Assembly: GCF_041199995.1 (NCBI RefSeq)
Contig: NZ_CP165646.1
Coordinates: 62,001 to 126,000, forward strand
Reading direction: 5' to 3'
Length of the DNA stretch: 64,000 bases
Source of the DNA: Leptotrichia sp. HSP-342
GTDB taxonomy: Bacteria > Fusobacteriota > Fusobacteriia > Fusobacteriales > Leptotrichiaceae
The first letter of the stretch is position 1. Each line of letters begins with the position of its first letter. The position numbers and the translations under genes are program-made. The notes under the pieces were generated by a model. It saw only the letters and a list, made by a program, of their open reading frames with translations, did no database searches and had not been told where the DNA came from. Below are positions 1-9,976 of the stretch, piece by piece.

Positions 1-294
1 AAAATTAAAAAAAAGTATAATTCTAAAAAAATGAAAAAATTAAGATTACAGTAAGTATAGCAATACAACTTAATAAAAATTAAATCACTCTTAGATTCGG
101 CTTCTTTTATGGATTTTTATATGAAATACTATCTTGAATTTACTACTAAAATGTGCTATACTTAACAACGTAATTATTGTTAAAAAGAAATATGTTTGTC
201 AATTTTAATAAAAAATTAAATATTTGATAGTTTAATAACTAAATTATACTTAATAAAATAAATGAATTACTTATTTAAGTGAGGATGAATACTT

Positions 295-1590
295 ATGAAA
301 ATAAATAAGGATATTTATATACGAGTATTATATATATTTATTCTGTATATACTTTATAGTCTTTTACTAGATAAGTATGACTACATAGTAAAATACTTAA
401 CCAATTTTTTGTTTATTATATATATATTTACAAAATTTATATTTGGGCAGTTAGATTTTTATGCAGAACGTTTTAGGTTAAAGGATGTTTTCATAAATCT
501 TGGGATTAATATTGTCTTTTCAGCAACTCTATATGCTTTTTGGAAACGTTTTGATATTTTCAATATGTTTGCAATGTTGTTTTTATTTCAAGTAATCTTT
601 AGAAGAATAGTGTGTTCAATTTATATGAAAAAGAAGAATGTGCTTATATTTGGTTCAAATCATATAGAAAATAACATTCAACATGATATTATAAAATCTC
701 TTGACTATAACTATGTTGGATATGTTTCTGACAATAAGAACAAGGGAACAGAATATCTTATTGGAAGTTATGGTGAGCTGGAAGAAATTATACATCAAAA
801 AAAGATTGATATTCTTATAATTGTAAAAGATATAAAAAGTCCAGACTTTAAAAGATATATGAAACGGATTTTCGATTTAAAGATAAATGGACTTAAAATA
901 ATGAATTATGAAGAATTTAATGAGGATATCCAAAAAAAGATTGATGTAAATAAAATAAATGAGGAATGGCTTCTCCAGTCAAATGGATTTGATATTTTGA
1001 ATAACGAGATGCAAAGGAATATAAAACGAGGAATGGATTTAATGCTTGCATTAATACTGATGGTCATTCTTTCTCCTTTTGCATTAATAGTTTCAATAAT
1101 TATTAAACTGGAATCAAGGGGTCCTGTTATATTCAAGCAGACGCGTATAGGCGAAAATATGCGTCCTTTCAAGGTGTACAAGTTTCGAAGTATGAGGCTT
1201 CATGATCCGGATAAATATTCGAAATACACTCTAGATAATGATAGCAGAGTTACCAAGTTTGGTAAATTTATAAGAAAAACAAGAATCGATGAACTTCCAC
1301 AACTTTGGAACATACTGAAAGGTACTATGAGCTTCGTTGGACCACGCCCTGAGTGGGATATTCTTGCAAAAGACTATGCAAGACAAATCAATTATTATAA
1401 TCTCAGGCATCTTATAAAGCCTGGAATAACAGGTTGGGCTCAAGTGATGTTTCCATATGGAGAAAGTTTAGAGGATGCAAAAAAAAAACTTGAATATGAT
1501 TTGTATTATTTGAAACATCAGGATTTCATATTTGATGTTCTTATTGTCGCAAAGACAGCAAAAGCTGTTTTTTTTGGAAAAGGAAAATAA
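295..1590 (+). CDS. Polyprenyl-phosphate sugar phosphotransferase (WcaJ-like initiating transferase)
   Basis: This 431-residue membrane enzyme should transfer a sugar-1-phosphate from a nucleotide sugar to undecaprenyl phosphate, the first step of surface-polysaccharide assembly. The N-terminal ~110 residues hold about four hydrophobic segments, followed by a Rossmann-like region (VLIFGSN) and another membrane segment near 248-272. The C-terminal bacterial sugar transferase domain has FKVYKFRSM (292-300), RIDELPQLWNILKG (from ~331), GPRPE (~350) and PGITGWAQV (376-384). Start ATG 295 follows GTGAGGAT. The upstream 294 bases hold no gene I can support; TTGATA at 224 and TATACT at 245 are a weak promoter candidate with a short 15-nt spacer. 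It heads the + strand locus that continues with rmlA. The sugar transferred cannot be read from sequence. Confidence 0.9.
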   Translation: MKINKDIYIRVLYIFILYILYSLLLDKYDYIVKYLTNFLFIIYIFTKFIFGQLDFYAERFRLKDVFINLGINIVFSATLYAFWKRFDIFNMFAMLFLFQVIFRRIVCSIYMKKKNVLIFGSNHIENNIQHDIIKSLDYNYVGYVSDNKNKGTEYLIGSYGELEEIIHQKKIDILIIVKDIKSPDFKRYMKRIFDLKINGLKIMNYEEFNEDIQKKIDVNKINEEWLLQSNGFDILNNEMQRNIKRGMDLMLALILMVILSPFALIVSIIIKLESRGPVIFKQTRIGENMRPFKVYKFRSMRLHDPDKYSKYTLDNDSRVTKFGKFIRKTRIDELPQLWNILKGTMSFVGPRPEWDILAKDYARQINYYNLRHLIKPGITGWAQVMFPYGESLEDAKKKLEYDLYYLKHQDFIFDVLIVAKTAKAVFFGKGK

Positions 1591-1611
1591 AATAATTTTA
1601 GGAGGATTCCC

Positions 1612-2475
1612 ATGAAAGGAATTATTTTAGCAGGAGGAAGTGGAACAAGATTATATCCTCTGACAAAATCAATATCAAAGCAGATTATGCCGATTTATGA
1701 TAAACCGATGATTTATTATCCGTTATCTGTACTTATGCTTGCAAACATAAAAAATATTTTAATTATTTCTACACCAAGGGATTTGCCCGTATTTGAAGAG
1801 CTACTTGGAGATGGAAGTGATATTGGAATTCATTTGGAATATAAGGTTCAGGAAAATCCCAATGGACTTGCAGAAGCATTTTTGATTGGTGAAGAATTTA
1901 TCAGTAACGATAATGTTGTATTAATTTTAGGTGATAACATATTTTATGGAAGTGGGTTTACAGGACTTGTTGAAGAAGCCTCAAAATTAAATGAAGGAGC
2001 AATAATATTTGGATATCCAGTAAAAGATCCAAGAGCTTACGGAGTTGTGGAATTTGATGAAAATGGTAAGGCGATTTCACTTGAAGAAAAACCAAAAGAA
2101 CCTAAATCAAATTTTGCGATACCGGGATTATATTTTTATGATAATACAGTTGTTGAAAAAGCAAAAAATGTAAAACCATCTGCAAGAGGTGAATTAGAAA
2201 TTACAGCTGTAAATGAAATGTACCTGTCTGAAGGAAAGTTAAATGTTAAGAATCTTGGAAGAGGGATTGCGTGGCTTGATACAGGGACTCATGAATCTTT
2301 ATTAGAAGCTGCGAATTATGTGGAGGCTATACAAAAGCGACAAGGTTTGTATATTGCTTGCATTGAGGAAGTTGCATATCAGAAGGGATGGATATCTGAT
2401 GAAAAAATGAAGAAACTTTCTGAAACTATGAAGAAAACCGAGTATGGAAGATATTTGATAAACCTTATAAAATAA
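1612..2475 (+). CDS. rfbA: Glucose-1-phosphate thymidylyltransferase
   Basis: The enzyme makes dTDP-glucose from glucose-1-phosphate and dTTP, the entry point to dTDP-rhamnose and dTDP-amino sugars. At 287 residues it has the normal family length. The nucleotide-binding signature [17 protein letters not shown] lies at residues 8-24, followed by [11 protein letters not shown] and the metal-site region LGDNIFYG. Start ATG 1612 follows AGGAGG. It begins 21 bases after the initiating transferase. rmlB and rmlC are not in the window; rmlD is 21 kb downstream, so the pathway is either split or continues upstream. The product could feed both rhamnose and the 3-amino sugar module at 14.9-17.1 kb. Confidence 0.93.
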   Translation: MKGIILAGGSGTRLYPLTKSISKQIMPIYDKPMIYYPLSVLMLANIKNILIISTPRDLPVFEELLGDGSDIGIHLEYKVQENPNGLAEAFLIGEEFISNDNVVLILGDNIFYGSGFTGLVEEASKLNEGAIIFGYPVKDPRAYGVVEFDENGKAISLEEKPKEPKSNFAIPGLYFYDNTVVEKAKNVKPSARGELEITAVNEMYLSEGKLNVKNLGRGIAWLDTGTHESLLEAANYVEAIQKRQGLYIACIEEVAYQKGWISDEKMKKLSETMKKTEYGRYLINLIK

Positions 2476-2487
2476 TTGGAGTAAAAA

Positions 2488-3384
2488 ATGAATCCTAAAA
2501 TAGAAATACTAATGGCTACATATAATGGAGAAAAATATATAAAAGAACAAATAGATTCAATTATTAATCAAACTTATAAAAATTGGGAATTGTTAATAAG
2601 GGATGACGGTTCTAAAGATAAAACGATAAAAATATTAAGAGAATATCAAAAAAGAGATGTAAGAATTAAACTTTTAGAAGATAATAAAGGTAATTTGGGT
2701 TTTGTAAAAAATTTTGAAGAATTGCTTAAAAATTCTTATGAAAATTTTGTTATGTTTTCTGATCAAGATGATTATTGGATAGAAAATAAATTAGAAATTT
2801 ATAATAATGAATTGAATAAACTTTCAAAAGATGAGCTAAAACAACCGTTATTACTACATTCGAATTCTTTTGTTTGTAATGAAAATCTAAAGATAATAAG
2901 AAAAAAGTTTATTAATTCTAAAATAGCATTACAGTATAAAGGAAACAGTTGTTTTTTTGTTTACACTGTTCAAGGTTCTACTATCTTAATGAATAAAGAA
3001 TTAATAAATATTGGACTTCCATTTTTAAAAAATGTAACATTACATGACAGATATTTTCATTTGTTATCAGAATTTTTCGGAAAAAGAATATTTGTGGATA
3101 AGAGTTTGATGAAATACAGACAACATAATAGTAATAAAATAGGTGTAAAAAGAAATATTATAAAGAAAATATTAAGAAAAAAATATTTTGATGAAAAGGA
3201 TAGAAGATTAATTATAGAAATAAAGAAAAAATATAGAAATAAATTGACAGAAAGTAAGAAAATTTTAATAGAACAATATTTAGAAGTAACAGATAAAAAA
3301 ATAAATAGAATAATACGTATTATAAAAGGTTTTAAATTTAATATGAATCTAAAAAAACGTCTATTTATGTTATTGAAAGGATAA
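2488..3384 (+). CDS. Glycosyltransferase family 2
   Basis: This is a 298-residue GT-A fold enzyme predicted to add one sugar to the lipid-linked glycan on the cytoplasmic face. The N-terminus has ILMATYNGEKYI and RDDGSKDKT, and the DXD-type metal site is in DQDDYW at 92-97. A histidine-rich stretch (LHDRYFH) lies further along, and the C-terminal ~80 residues are strongly basic. The architecture is like rhamnosyltransferase-type GT2 enzymes, but donor and acceptor are not determinable. Start ATG 2488 follows TTGGAG. It lies 12 bases after rfbA and 5 bases before the exporter permease. Confidence 0.88.
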   Translation: MNPKIEILMATYNGEKYIKEQIDSIINQTYKNWELLIRDDGSKDKTIKILREYQKRDVRIKLLEDNKGNLGFVKNFEELLKNSYENFVMFSDQDDYWIENKLEIYNNELNKLSKDELKQPLLLHSNSFVCNENLKIIRKKFINSKIALQYKGNSCFFVYTVQGSTILMNKELINIGLPFLKNVTLHDRYFHLLSEFFGKRIFVDKSLMKYRQHNSNKIGVKRNIIKKILRKKYFDEKDRRLIIEIKKKYRNKLTESKKILIEQYLEVTDKKINRIIRIIKGFKFNMNLKKRLFMLLKG

Positions 3385-3389
3385 CAAGA

Positions 3390-4154
3390 ATGAATAATTT
3401 CATAAAATACAAAGATTTATTATTTGAGTTGGTTTTAAGAGATATAAAAATAAAATATAAAAAATCTATGTTAGGATTTACCTGGAGTATTTTAAACCCA
3501 TTACTAATGATGACGGTAATGAGTGTTGTGTTTTCAACAATGTTTAGGATGGATATACCCAATTTTCCAATGTATTTAATAATAGGACAAGTAGTTTTTT
3601 CTTTTTTTTCGGAAGCAACAAACATAGCTATGGTTTCAGTGATAGAGAACGGAGAATTAATGAAAAAAGTATATATACCAAAATATATGTTTCCACTATC
3701 AAAAGTTATATTCAGTTTTTCAAATATGATTTTTTCTTTAGTAGCAATATTGATAGTAGCATTAATCACTAGATTACCATTAAGATTTGAGATGTTATTG
3801 TTTCCGATTCCATTAATATATGTTTTTGTATTTTCATTAGGTATAGGATTTATTTTAGCAAGTTATACAGTTTTTTTCAGAGATTTATTACATTTGTATA
3901 GTATATTATTGTTAGTTTGGACATATTTAACACCGATATTTTATCCAATAAAGATTTTACCTGAGAGCGTGAGAAGCTGGATAAATTATAATCCAATATA
4001 CATGTATATTAAATATTTTAGAAGTATTATGCTATATGGAAAAATCCCTAGTTTGCAATTTAATTTAATTTGTATTATTACTTCTTTAATATCACTAATT
4101 ATAGGAATATGGATATTTAGTAAAAAAGAAGATAAATTTATATTTTATGTATAA
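3390..4154 (+). CDS. Polysaccharide ABC exporter, permease (Wzm-like)
   Basis: This 254-residue inner-membrane protein is of the ABC-2 polysaccharide/polyol export type. About six hydrophobic segments follow a short cytoplasmic N-terminus with the family-typical stretch KYKKSMLGFTWSILNP. Together with the ATPase immediately downstream it should export a completed lipid-linked glycan, implying an ABC-dependent rather than Wzx/Wzy route. Start ATG 3390 follows GAAAGGATAAC and lies 5 bases beyond the GT2 stop. No Wzx or Wzy homologue is recognisable in the window, which supports this reading. Confidence 0.9.
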   Translation: MNNFIKYKDLLFELVLRDIKIKYKKSMLGFTWSILNPLLMMTVMSVVFSTMFRMDIPNFPMYLIIGQVVFSFFSEATNIAMVSVIENGELMKKVYIPKYMFPLSKVIFSFSNMIFSLVAILIVALITRLPLRFEMLLFPIPLIYVFVFSLGIGFILASYTVFFRDLLHLYSILLLVWTYLTPIFYPIKILPESVRSWINYNPIYMYIKYFRSIMLYGKIPSLQFNLICIITSLISLIIGIWIFSKKEDKFIFYV

Positions 4155-4167
4155 GTAGGTGAAATAA

Positions 4168-4899
4168 ATGGAAGAAAATATTATAAAAATTAATAAAGTA
4201 TCTATGAGTTTTAAATTAACAAGAGATAAAATATTTTCATTAAAAGAATATGTTATTAAATTTTTAAAACAAGAATTAGAATACGAGGAATTTAAAGCTT
4301 TAACAGATATAAGTTTTGAGTTAAAAAAAGGAGAAATATTAGGAATAATAGGTTTCAATGGTTCTGGAAAGAGTACAATGTTGAAGATAATTTCTGGAAT
4401 AATGAAACCAACAAAAGGATCAGTTGAAGTAAATGGTAATATTTCACCGTTGATAGAGTTAGGTTCAGGATTTGATATGGAGTTAACAGCTAGAGAAAAT
4501 ATATTTTTAAATGGATATATATTGGGATATAGTAAAAAATTTTTAAGAAAACATTTTGATGAAATTATTGAGTTTTCTGAGTTAGGAGAATTTATTGATA
4601 TTCCAGTAAAAAATTTTTCTTCAGGAATGATTGCAAGATTAGGTTTCGCAATAGCAACAACTGTAAATCCAGAGATATTAATAGTAGATGAAATATTATC
4701 TGTAGGAGATTTTAAATTTCAAAAGAAGAGTGAAGATAGAATAAAAGAAATGATAAAAAATGGAGTAACAGTTATAATAGTATCACATTCAATAGAACAA
4801 ATAGAAGAATTATGCACAAAAGTTCTTTGGTTAGATAAAGGTAGGGTAAAAGATTATGGTGAAACGAATAGAATTTGTAAAGAATATAAGAATAGCTAA
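4168..4899 (+). CDS. Polysaccharide ABC exporter, ATP-binding subunit (Wzt-like)
   Basis: This 243-residue ATPase partners the permease upstream. Walker A GFNGSGKST is at 62-70, the ABC signature FSSGM at ~150-154, Walker B ILIVDE to residue 175, and the switch histidine is in VSHSIEQ. It ends soon after the nucleotide-binding domain. It therefore lacks the C-terminal carbohydrate-binding domain of long Wzt proteins that read a chain-terminating cap, and belongs to the short, TagH/KpsT-like length class. Thirteen bases separate it from the permease. The ~1.1 kb after it has no intact gene but holds a transposase relic. Confidence 0.9.
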   Translation: MEENIIKINKVSMSFKLTRDKIFSLKEYVIKFLKQELEYEEFKALTDISFELKKGEILGIIGFNGSGKSTMLKIISGIMKPTKGSVEVNGNISPLIELGSGFDMELTARENIFLNGYILGYSKKFLRKHFDEIIEFSELGEFIDIPVKNFSSGMIARLGFAIATTVNPEILIVDEILSVGDFKFQKKSEDRIKEMIKNGVTVIIVSHSIEQIEELCTKVLWLDKGRVKDYGETNRICKEYKNS

Positions 4900-4989
4900 A
4901 AGTAGAAAAGTATGATAAGATTGAAAAATAAGTAAAATAAATTAATCATTTTTAAAATTAAAATTTGATTAAATTAAAATTATTGTTAA

Positions 4990-5645
4990 ACAATTTCTCA
5001 GATTCTGAATTCCTGTTTAGTTATGGTATTAATAGCTTCATCTAAAGAAATTTCAGGATTGTTCTTGCTTTTAACAGTAGCATTGGCATATTGAACAAGT
5101 AAGGGATTGATGTAATCTTCAGCTTACTAAAAGATTAAGTCAATTTCATTAGTGAAATTAGAAGTAAGATTAAAAATAATTTTTTATAGTTCATCTTTAA
5201 GAGAGTTGACAAAATCAAAATATTTTTTAATAATTCTAAGTTTTTCAACTTATTCTTGAGAAAGAACCCCGTTAATAGCTTCTTTAAGTCCAGGAATTTT
5301 AAACTTTTAAAAGTTAAGGTTCAAGATTAAAGGAAGCGTCAAAAAGATTTTCAAGAAGTTTCCGATAATAGCTAAAGAAATTTTGGCGAAGATGTCAGCA
5401 ATGATGTTTGATGGTTTTAACATATTTAGGGTAAACTAGGATGATATAACAATGATTTTCAAAAATATTTAAGACAGGGATCCAATTCCAGTATTACCGT
5501 TGAACTTTACACATACATCCTAGCAGTTATTAACAACGAGCCGTTGTAACATCAGTCCTTTAGTAAAGGTAGAAAAAATGATGGCTCTTGTAGAATTGCA
5601 GTCGGTATAGGCAATACAGAACACAATAAATATTTTGAACATCGC
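4990..5645 (-). pseudogene. Decayed IS110-family transposase
   Basis: Translating the minus strand across all three frames recovers an ordered but broken IS110-type transposase. In order it shows FSTFTKGL near 5570, NNC*DVC, YWNWIPVLNIFEN, LVYPKYVKTIK, then IADIF, a spacer ending in NEIDLI, and finally YINPLLVQYANATVKSKNN near 5050. Order and motifs match IS110 transposases, for example the WIPVFNILE and PKYVKAIKG blocks. Many stops and frameshifts interrupt it. The segment holding the second catalytic domain (the IPGI-type block) appears to be deleted between NEIDLI and YINPLL. The element ends were not found. It fills most of the 4900-5997 gap, and nothing else is recognisable there. Confidence 0.72.
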
Positions 5646-5997
5646 GCAGCAATTATCATAAACAATTTTAAGAGATATAAAAAAAACTTCAATCTAAACC
5701 GTTAGGTTTGAGTAATAGCAGGGAGAAAATATTAATTGTTTGCGCCGAGCAAATGAGATCGTTTACTAAAGATAAGATTACGTGCTTAAAAACACAGTTG
5801 TTTATGCTTGAGAAGGCAACGACACCTATAAATATACGGTTTACAAAAGAAGATGTAGATTCGCTCACTTCCCCGTGATTTGTAGTTATTTTTTCTCTAC
5901 AATCAAATAATATAAAATATAATAATTCTTGCAAAGGGTGACAAAATTTTTCATATAGTTTTGTGCCTTGAGCAAGGCGAAAGGAGTAATTATAAAT

Positions 5998-8919
5998 ATG
6001 CAAAATATAAATTCAAAAAAATATTGGGATGATCGATTTAAAACAGGAGATTGGGATACTTTTGGTGGAAGAGAACAAACCTCTTTTTTTTCAGATATAT
6101 TATTGAGAAACTTACCTGAATGGGTTTACGAAAAAATTTGTTTAGAAAATTTATCTATTGTAGATTTAGGATGTGCAGAAGGAGAAATGACAAAACAACT
6201 AAAAGATATTTTTAAAAATTCAAAAGTTTTAGGAGTAGATTTTTCGAAAGATGCTATTGAAATTGCTAGAAAACGATTTGCTAATTTTGATATTGAATTT
6301 GAAGTTAATTCGATAGAAAATTTCAATAAACTATATGATGTTAGTATTTGCTCAAATGTGCTAGAACATTTTTATAATCCCTTTGAACAATTAAAAAAAA
6401 TATTTAAACAAACTTCTAAAATCGCCATCATAATGATGCCGTTTCAAGAAAAAAATTTACATGAAGAACATTTTTATAGATTTGATTATAATGATTATAA
6501 AATGATGCAGGATAATTTCTATTTGGCATATTATAAAATTATAAATACAGAAAATTATGAAAAAACATATTGGCCAGGGAAACAGATATTGTTAATCTAT
6601 ATAAAAAAAGATTATATTGAACTAAAAGAGTTTTCATTAGATAAAATTAACAACGGAAGTTTTGAAGAGTCATTGGAACTACAGAATAAATTAGAACAAA
6701 GAATAGAAAAAATATCAAAAAAAAATATATTATTAGAACAAAGAATAGAAAAAATATTAAAAATAAATTATACTTATAAAAATAATATTCAAGAAACTCA
6801 GAAATTATTACATAAAGTTTTAAAATCAAAATCATCTAAAATAATTCATTTATATAATAGATTAGTTCATCAGTTGTTATTTGGTTCTCTTCAGGAGAAA
6901 AAGAAATTCATAAAATGGATCACAAAAAAATCTAGTGAGCTATCTGACTACAGATTTAATCCAATTATGAATCTTTTAAATGTTTTAGAAGGAAAAACAA
7001 TAATAGATAAATCGGAGAAAAAAAATAATAAAAAAATTAAACTATTAGACTATACATATAAAAAAGTAGATGTTGTTTTTTTATCAGTTATAGATTGGAA
7101 TTTTAGATATCAAAGACCTCAGCATTTGGCTAAGAATATATCACAAAATGGAAATCGAGTATTTTATATAAATGCTAACTTCAGTGAACAAAATAAAATA
7201 AATAAATTAACTGAGAATTTGTATAATATAACTTTAAAAAGACAAGAAAAACTAAGGATTTACGATATTCTTGAAGAAGATAGTGACATTTTAAAAAAAC
7301 AATTAGATGAGTTATATAAAGAATTTAACATAAGAGAAAGTATAGTTATACTTGAATATCCTACTTGGTATGAAGTAACTGAATTTCTAAAAAATAAATA
7401 TAAATCGAAGATTATTTTAGACTATATTGATGATTATAATGATTTCAAAGAAACTTCAGAAAATAAATATTTAAAAGAAGCAACAAAAAAATGTTTAGAA
7501 ATGTCTGACTTAGTAATAACTACTTCAGATTTTTTAAATAAAAGAGCCTCTAAATACGCTAAAAATACAAAAATAATTAGAAATGGAACAGAATTCAGTT
7601 TTTTTAATAAAGCATTAAGAGAAAAAAAAGTAGATGAAAAAGTCAAAATAGGGTATTATGGAGCAATCTCTTCCTGGTTTGATACTAATAAAGTAGAGTT
7701 TATTGCTAAGAATAGACCAGACATAGAAATAGAATTAATTGGAGAAGTTAGTGAACCAGAAGTAGAAAATATATTAAAAAGATATTCAAATGTTTCTTTT
7801 TTAGGAGAAAAAAAATACGAAGATTTACCAAATTATTTGATGAACTATGATGTTTGTTTGATACCTTTTAAAGATGATATTGATTTAATAAAAGCTACTA
7901 ATCCAGTAAAATTTTATGAATATTTAAGTGCAGGAAAAAAAGTTGTAGCAACTGATATTCCCGAATTAAGGCCGTATGAAGGGAATTTAGTTAAGTTAGC
8001 TAAAAATAAAGAAGAATTTTTGAAGTTTGTAAATGAATTAATAGAAAAAGTTGATACAGAATATGAAATAAAAGAAAGAATCGAATTCGCTAAACAAAAT
8101 GATTGGTCTGATAGAGCTAAAAATATTATGAAATGTTCAAAAGATTTGTTTGAAAAAGTAAGTATTATAATAGTAACGTATAATAATTTGGATTTAACTA
8201 AAAAATGTATTAATAGTATTTTGGAAAGAACAGCTTATCCTAATTATGAAATAATTATTGTAGATAACGCATCTTCAGACGATACTCCGAATTATTTGAG
8301 AGAAATAAAAGAAGAATATTCTAACATAAAGATAAAATTAAATAAAGAAAACATGGGTTTTGCTAGTGGAAATAATCAAGGAATAAAATTATCAGACGGA
8401 AAATATTATATTTTATTAAATAATGATACGATTGTTACTAGAGGATGGATAACAGGATTAATAAAGCATTTTGAAAATAAAAAAGTAGGAATGGTAGGAA
8501 GTGTAACGAATTCAATTGGAAATGAAGCAGAAATTAAAGTAGATTATAAAAATGAAAATGAAATAGATGAATTTTCTTTAAACTATACAACAGAACATTA
8601 TAATGAAATTTATGAAGATATAGAAGTTTTAGCAATGTATTGTGTTGCATTAAAAAAAGATATTGTTAACGAAATTGGGTTATTAGATGAAAATTATGAG
8701 ATAGGTATGTTTGAGGATGATGATTATTCATGTGCATTAACTAATGCGGGATATGAGTTAATTTGTGCAGAAGATGTATTTGTTCATCATTTTGGACGAT
8801 CTTCTTTTAAAAAAATGAATAATAAAGAATATAAAAGAATATTTGAAAGAAATAAAAAGTATTATGAAGAAAAATGGAATACAGTTTGGATACCACATAG
8901 AAAGAGATTTGAATTATGA
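5998..8919 (+). CDS. Three-domain methyltransferase / GT4-like / GT2 fusion
   Basis: This 973-residue protein combines three enzymes. An N-terminal class I SAM methyltransferase (VDLGCAEG at 55-62, SNVLEHFYNPFEQ after it) is followed by a charged, heptad-like coiled coil with a repeated LEQRIEKI unit around 205-275. Next comes a GT-B type glycosyltransferase (QRPQHLA at 372-378, NPVKFYEYLSAGK later). The C-terminus is a GT2 domain (VSIIIVTYNN from 721, metal-site NND at 808-810, FEDDDYS). Start ATG 5998 follows AAAGGAG; an upstream in-frame TTG at 5968 has no suitable ribosome site. It overlaps the next gene by four bases (ATGA). A combined capping methyltransferase and chain-extending transferase would suit an ABC-exported glycan; that role is inference. 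Confidence 0.85.
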   Translation: MQNINSKKYWDDRFKTGDWDTFGGREQTSFFSDILLRNLPEWVYEKICLENLSIVDLGCAEGEMTKQLKDIFKNSKVLGVDFSKDAIEIARKRFANFDIEFEVNSIENFNKLYDVSICSNVLEHFYNPFEQLKKIFKQTSKIAIIMMPFQEKNLHEEHFYRFDYNDYKMMQDNFYLAYYKIINTENYEKTYWPGKQILLIYIKKDYIELKEFSLDKINNGSFEESLELQNKLEQRIEKISKKNILLEQRIEKILKINYTYKNNIQETQKLLHKVLKSKSSKIIHLYNRLVHQLLFGSLQEKKKFIKWITKKSSELSDYRFNPIMNLLNVLEGKTIIDKSEKKNNKKIKLLDYTYKKVDVVFLSVIDWNFRYQRPQHLAKNISQNGNRVFYINANFSEQNKINKLTENLYNITLKRQEKLRIYDILEEDSDILKKQLDELYKEFNIRESIVILEYPTWYEVTEFLKNKYKSKIILDYIDDYNDFKETSENKYLKEATKKCLEMSDLVITTSDFLNKRASKYAKNTKIIRNGTEFSFFNKALREKKVDEKVKIGYYGAISSWFDTNKVEFIAKNRPDIEIELIGEVSEPEVENILKRYSNVSFLGEKKYEDLPNYLMNYDVCLIPFKDDIDLIKATNPVKFYEYLSAGKKVVATDIPELRPYEGNLVKLAKNKEEFLKFVNELIEKVDTEYEIKERIEFAKQNDWSDRAKNIMKCSKDLFEKVSIIIVTYNNLDLTKKCINSILERTAYPNYEIIIVDNASSDDTPNYLREIKEEYSNIKIKLNKENMGFASGNNQGIKLSDGKYYILLNNDTIVTRGWITGLIKHFENKKVGMVGSVTNSIGNEAEIKVDYKNENEIDEFSLNYTTEHYNEIYEDIEVLAMYCVALKKDIVNEIGLLDENYEIGMFEDDDYSCALTNAGYELICAEDVFVHHFGRSSFKKMNNKEYKRIFERNKKYYEEKWNTVWIPHRKRFEL

Positions 8920-9974
8920 AAGTAATGTATTTTTCTTTAGTAGGATGGAATTGGATAAAACAAAGACCACATTTTATATCAGAAGGAATAACTCAAAACA
9001 TAGAAAAATTAGAATATATTTCTGTTTTTCCTCTTTTCAAATCAAAATCAAAAAAAATAGAGATAAAAGAAAATTTTGTCATTAGAGAATTTTGGGTGTT
9101 TCCGTTTTCTTTAAAATTTAGAATTATTAGATTAATAAATAGATTTTTATTTAATAAAAAAATAAACCTAAAAGAATATGATGTAATTATATTAACACAT
9201 CCCTTACAAATAGAATATTTAAGAGAAATAAATAAGAAAAATTATAAAATTATATACGATTGCATGGATAATATTCCAGAATTTTATGATAAAAATGTAG
9301 GTAAGAAAATTATCTATTTTGAAAAAGAGTTAATAAATGTAGCTTCAAAAATAATAGTTAGCTCAATTACACTAAAAAAAATTTTGTTAGAAAGATATGA
9401 GATAAAAGATAAAAAAATAAAAGTTATTAATAATGCTACTATTAATATTCAAATTGATAAAATAAGACATATAATATTGAAACAGCCTAACCTAGTTTAT
9501 ATAGGAACTATAGACAAGTGGCTAGATATAGAAATGTTGAAAAATTTTGCAATAAATAATCCTAAGTATACTATTTATTTAATAGGTCCGAATAAATTAA
9601 TGTCACAAAATATTTTTCCTAAAAATATAATTTTCTATGGAAGTATAAAACATGAGAAGGTTTTCTCATTTATTAAATCTTCTGATATTCTTTTAATACC
9701 TTTTATAAAAAATAATCTAATAGAAGCTGTTGATCCTGTAAAGATATACGAATATATTGGGTTAAATTCTAATATAATATCAACAGAATGGGATGAGATT
9801 ACGAAATTTGATTATAAAAATTTAAAGTTTTATAAAGATTATGAAACTTTTGAAAAAGCGGTAAAAGATTTTAAAATAAAAGATTTTAATAAGACAATAA
9901 ATACAAAGTTTATAAATGAAAATAATTGGAAAAAAAGGATAGAAGAATACTTAAAAGTATTAGAAATGGAGTAA
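8916..9974 (+). CDS. Glycosyltransferase, GT4-like, paralogous to the upstream middle domain
   Basis: This 352-residue protein is visibly related to the central domain of the preceding fusion. Shared elements include WNW/RPH at the N-terminus, YDCMDNIPEFYD, YIGTIDKWLD, ILLIPFIKN and DPVKIYEYIG; the last is the usual nucleotide-sugar-binding block of GT-B enzymes. Start ATG 8916 overlaps the previous stop (ATGA), so translation is probably coupled. Donor and acceptor are unknown. The duplication suggests the two enzymes add related sugars to the same glycan. Confidence 0.82.
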   Translation: MKVMYFSLVGWNWIKQRPHFISEGITQNIEKLEYISVFPLFKSKSKKIEIKENFVIREFWVFPFSLKFRIIRLINRFLFNKKINLKEYDVIILTHPLQIEYLREINKKNYKIIYDCMDNIPEFYDKNVGKKIIYFEKELINVASKIIVSSITLKKILLERYEIKDKKIKVINNATINIQIDKIRHIILKQPNLVYIGTIDKWLDIEMLKNFAINNPKYTIYLIGPNKLMSQNIFPKNIIFYGSIKHEKVFSFIKSSDILLIPFIKNNLIEAVDPVKIYEYIGLNSNIISTEWDEITKFDYKNLKFYKDYETFEKAVKDFKIKDFNKTINTKFINENNWKKRIEEYLKVLEME

Positions 9975-9976
9975 GG

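Noticed and set aside
5689-6003. 104-codon minus-strand ORF upstream of the methyltransferase fusion
   Set aside because: It lies beside the decayed IS110 gene, has no recognisable motif, and its start overlaps the ribosome site of the real + strand gene.
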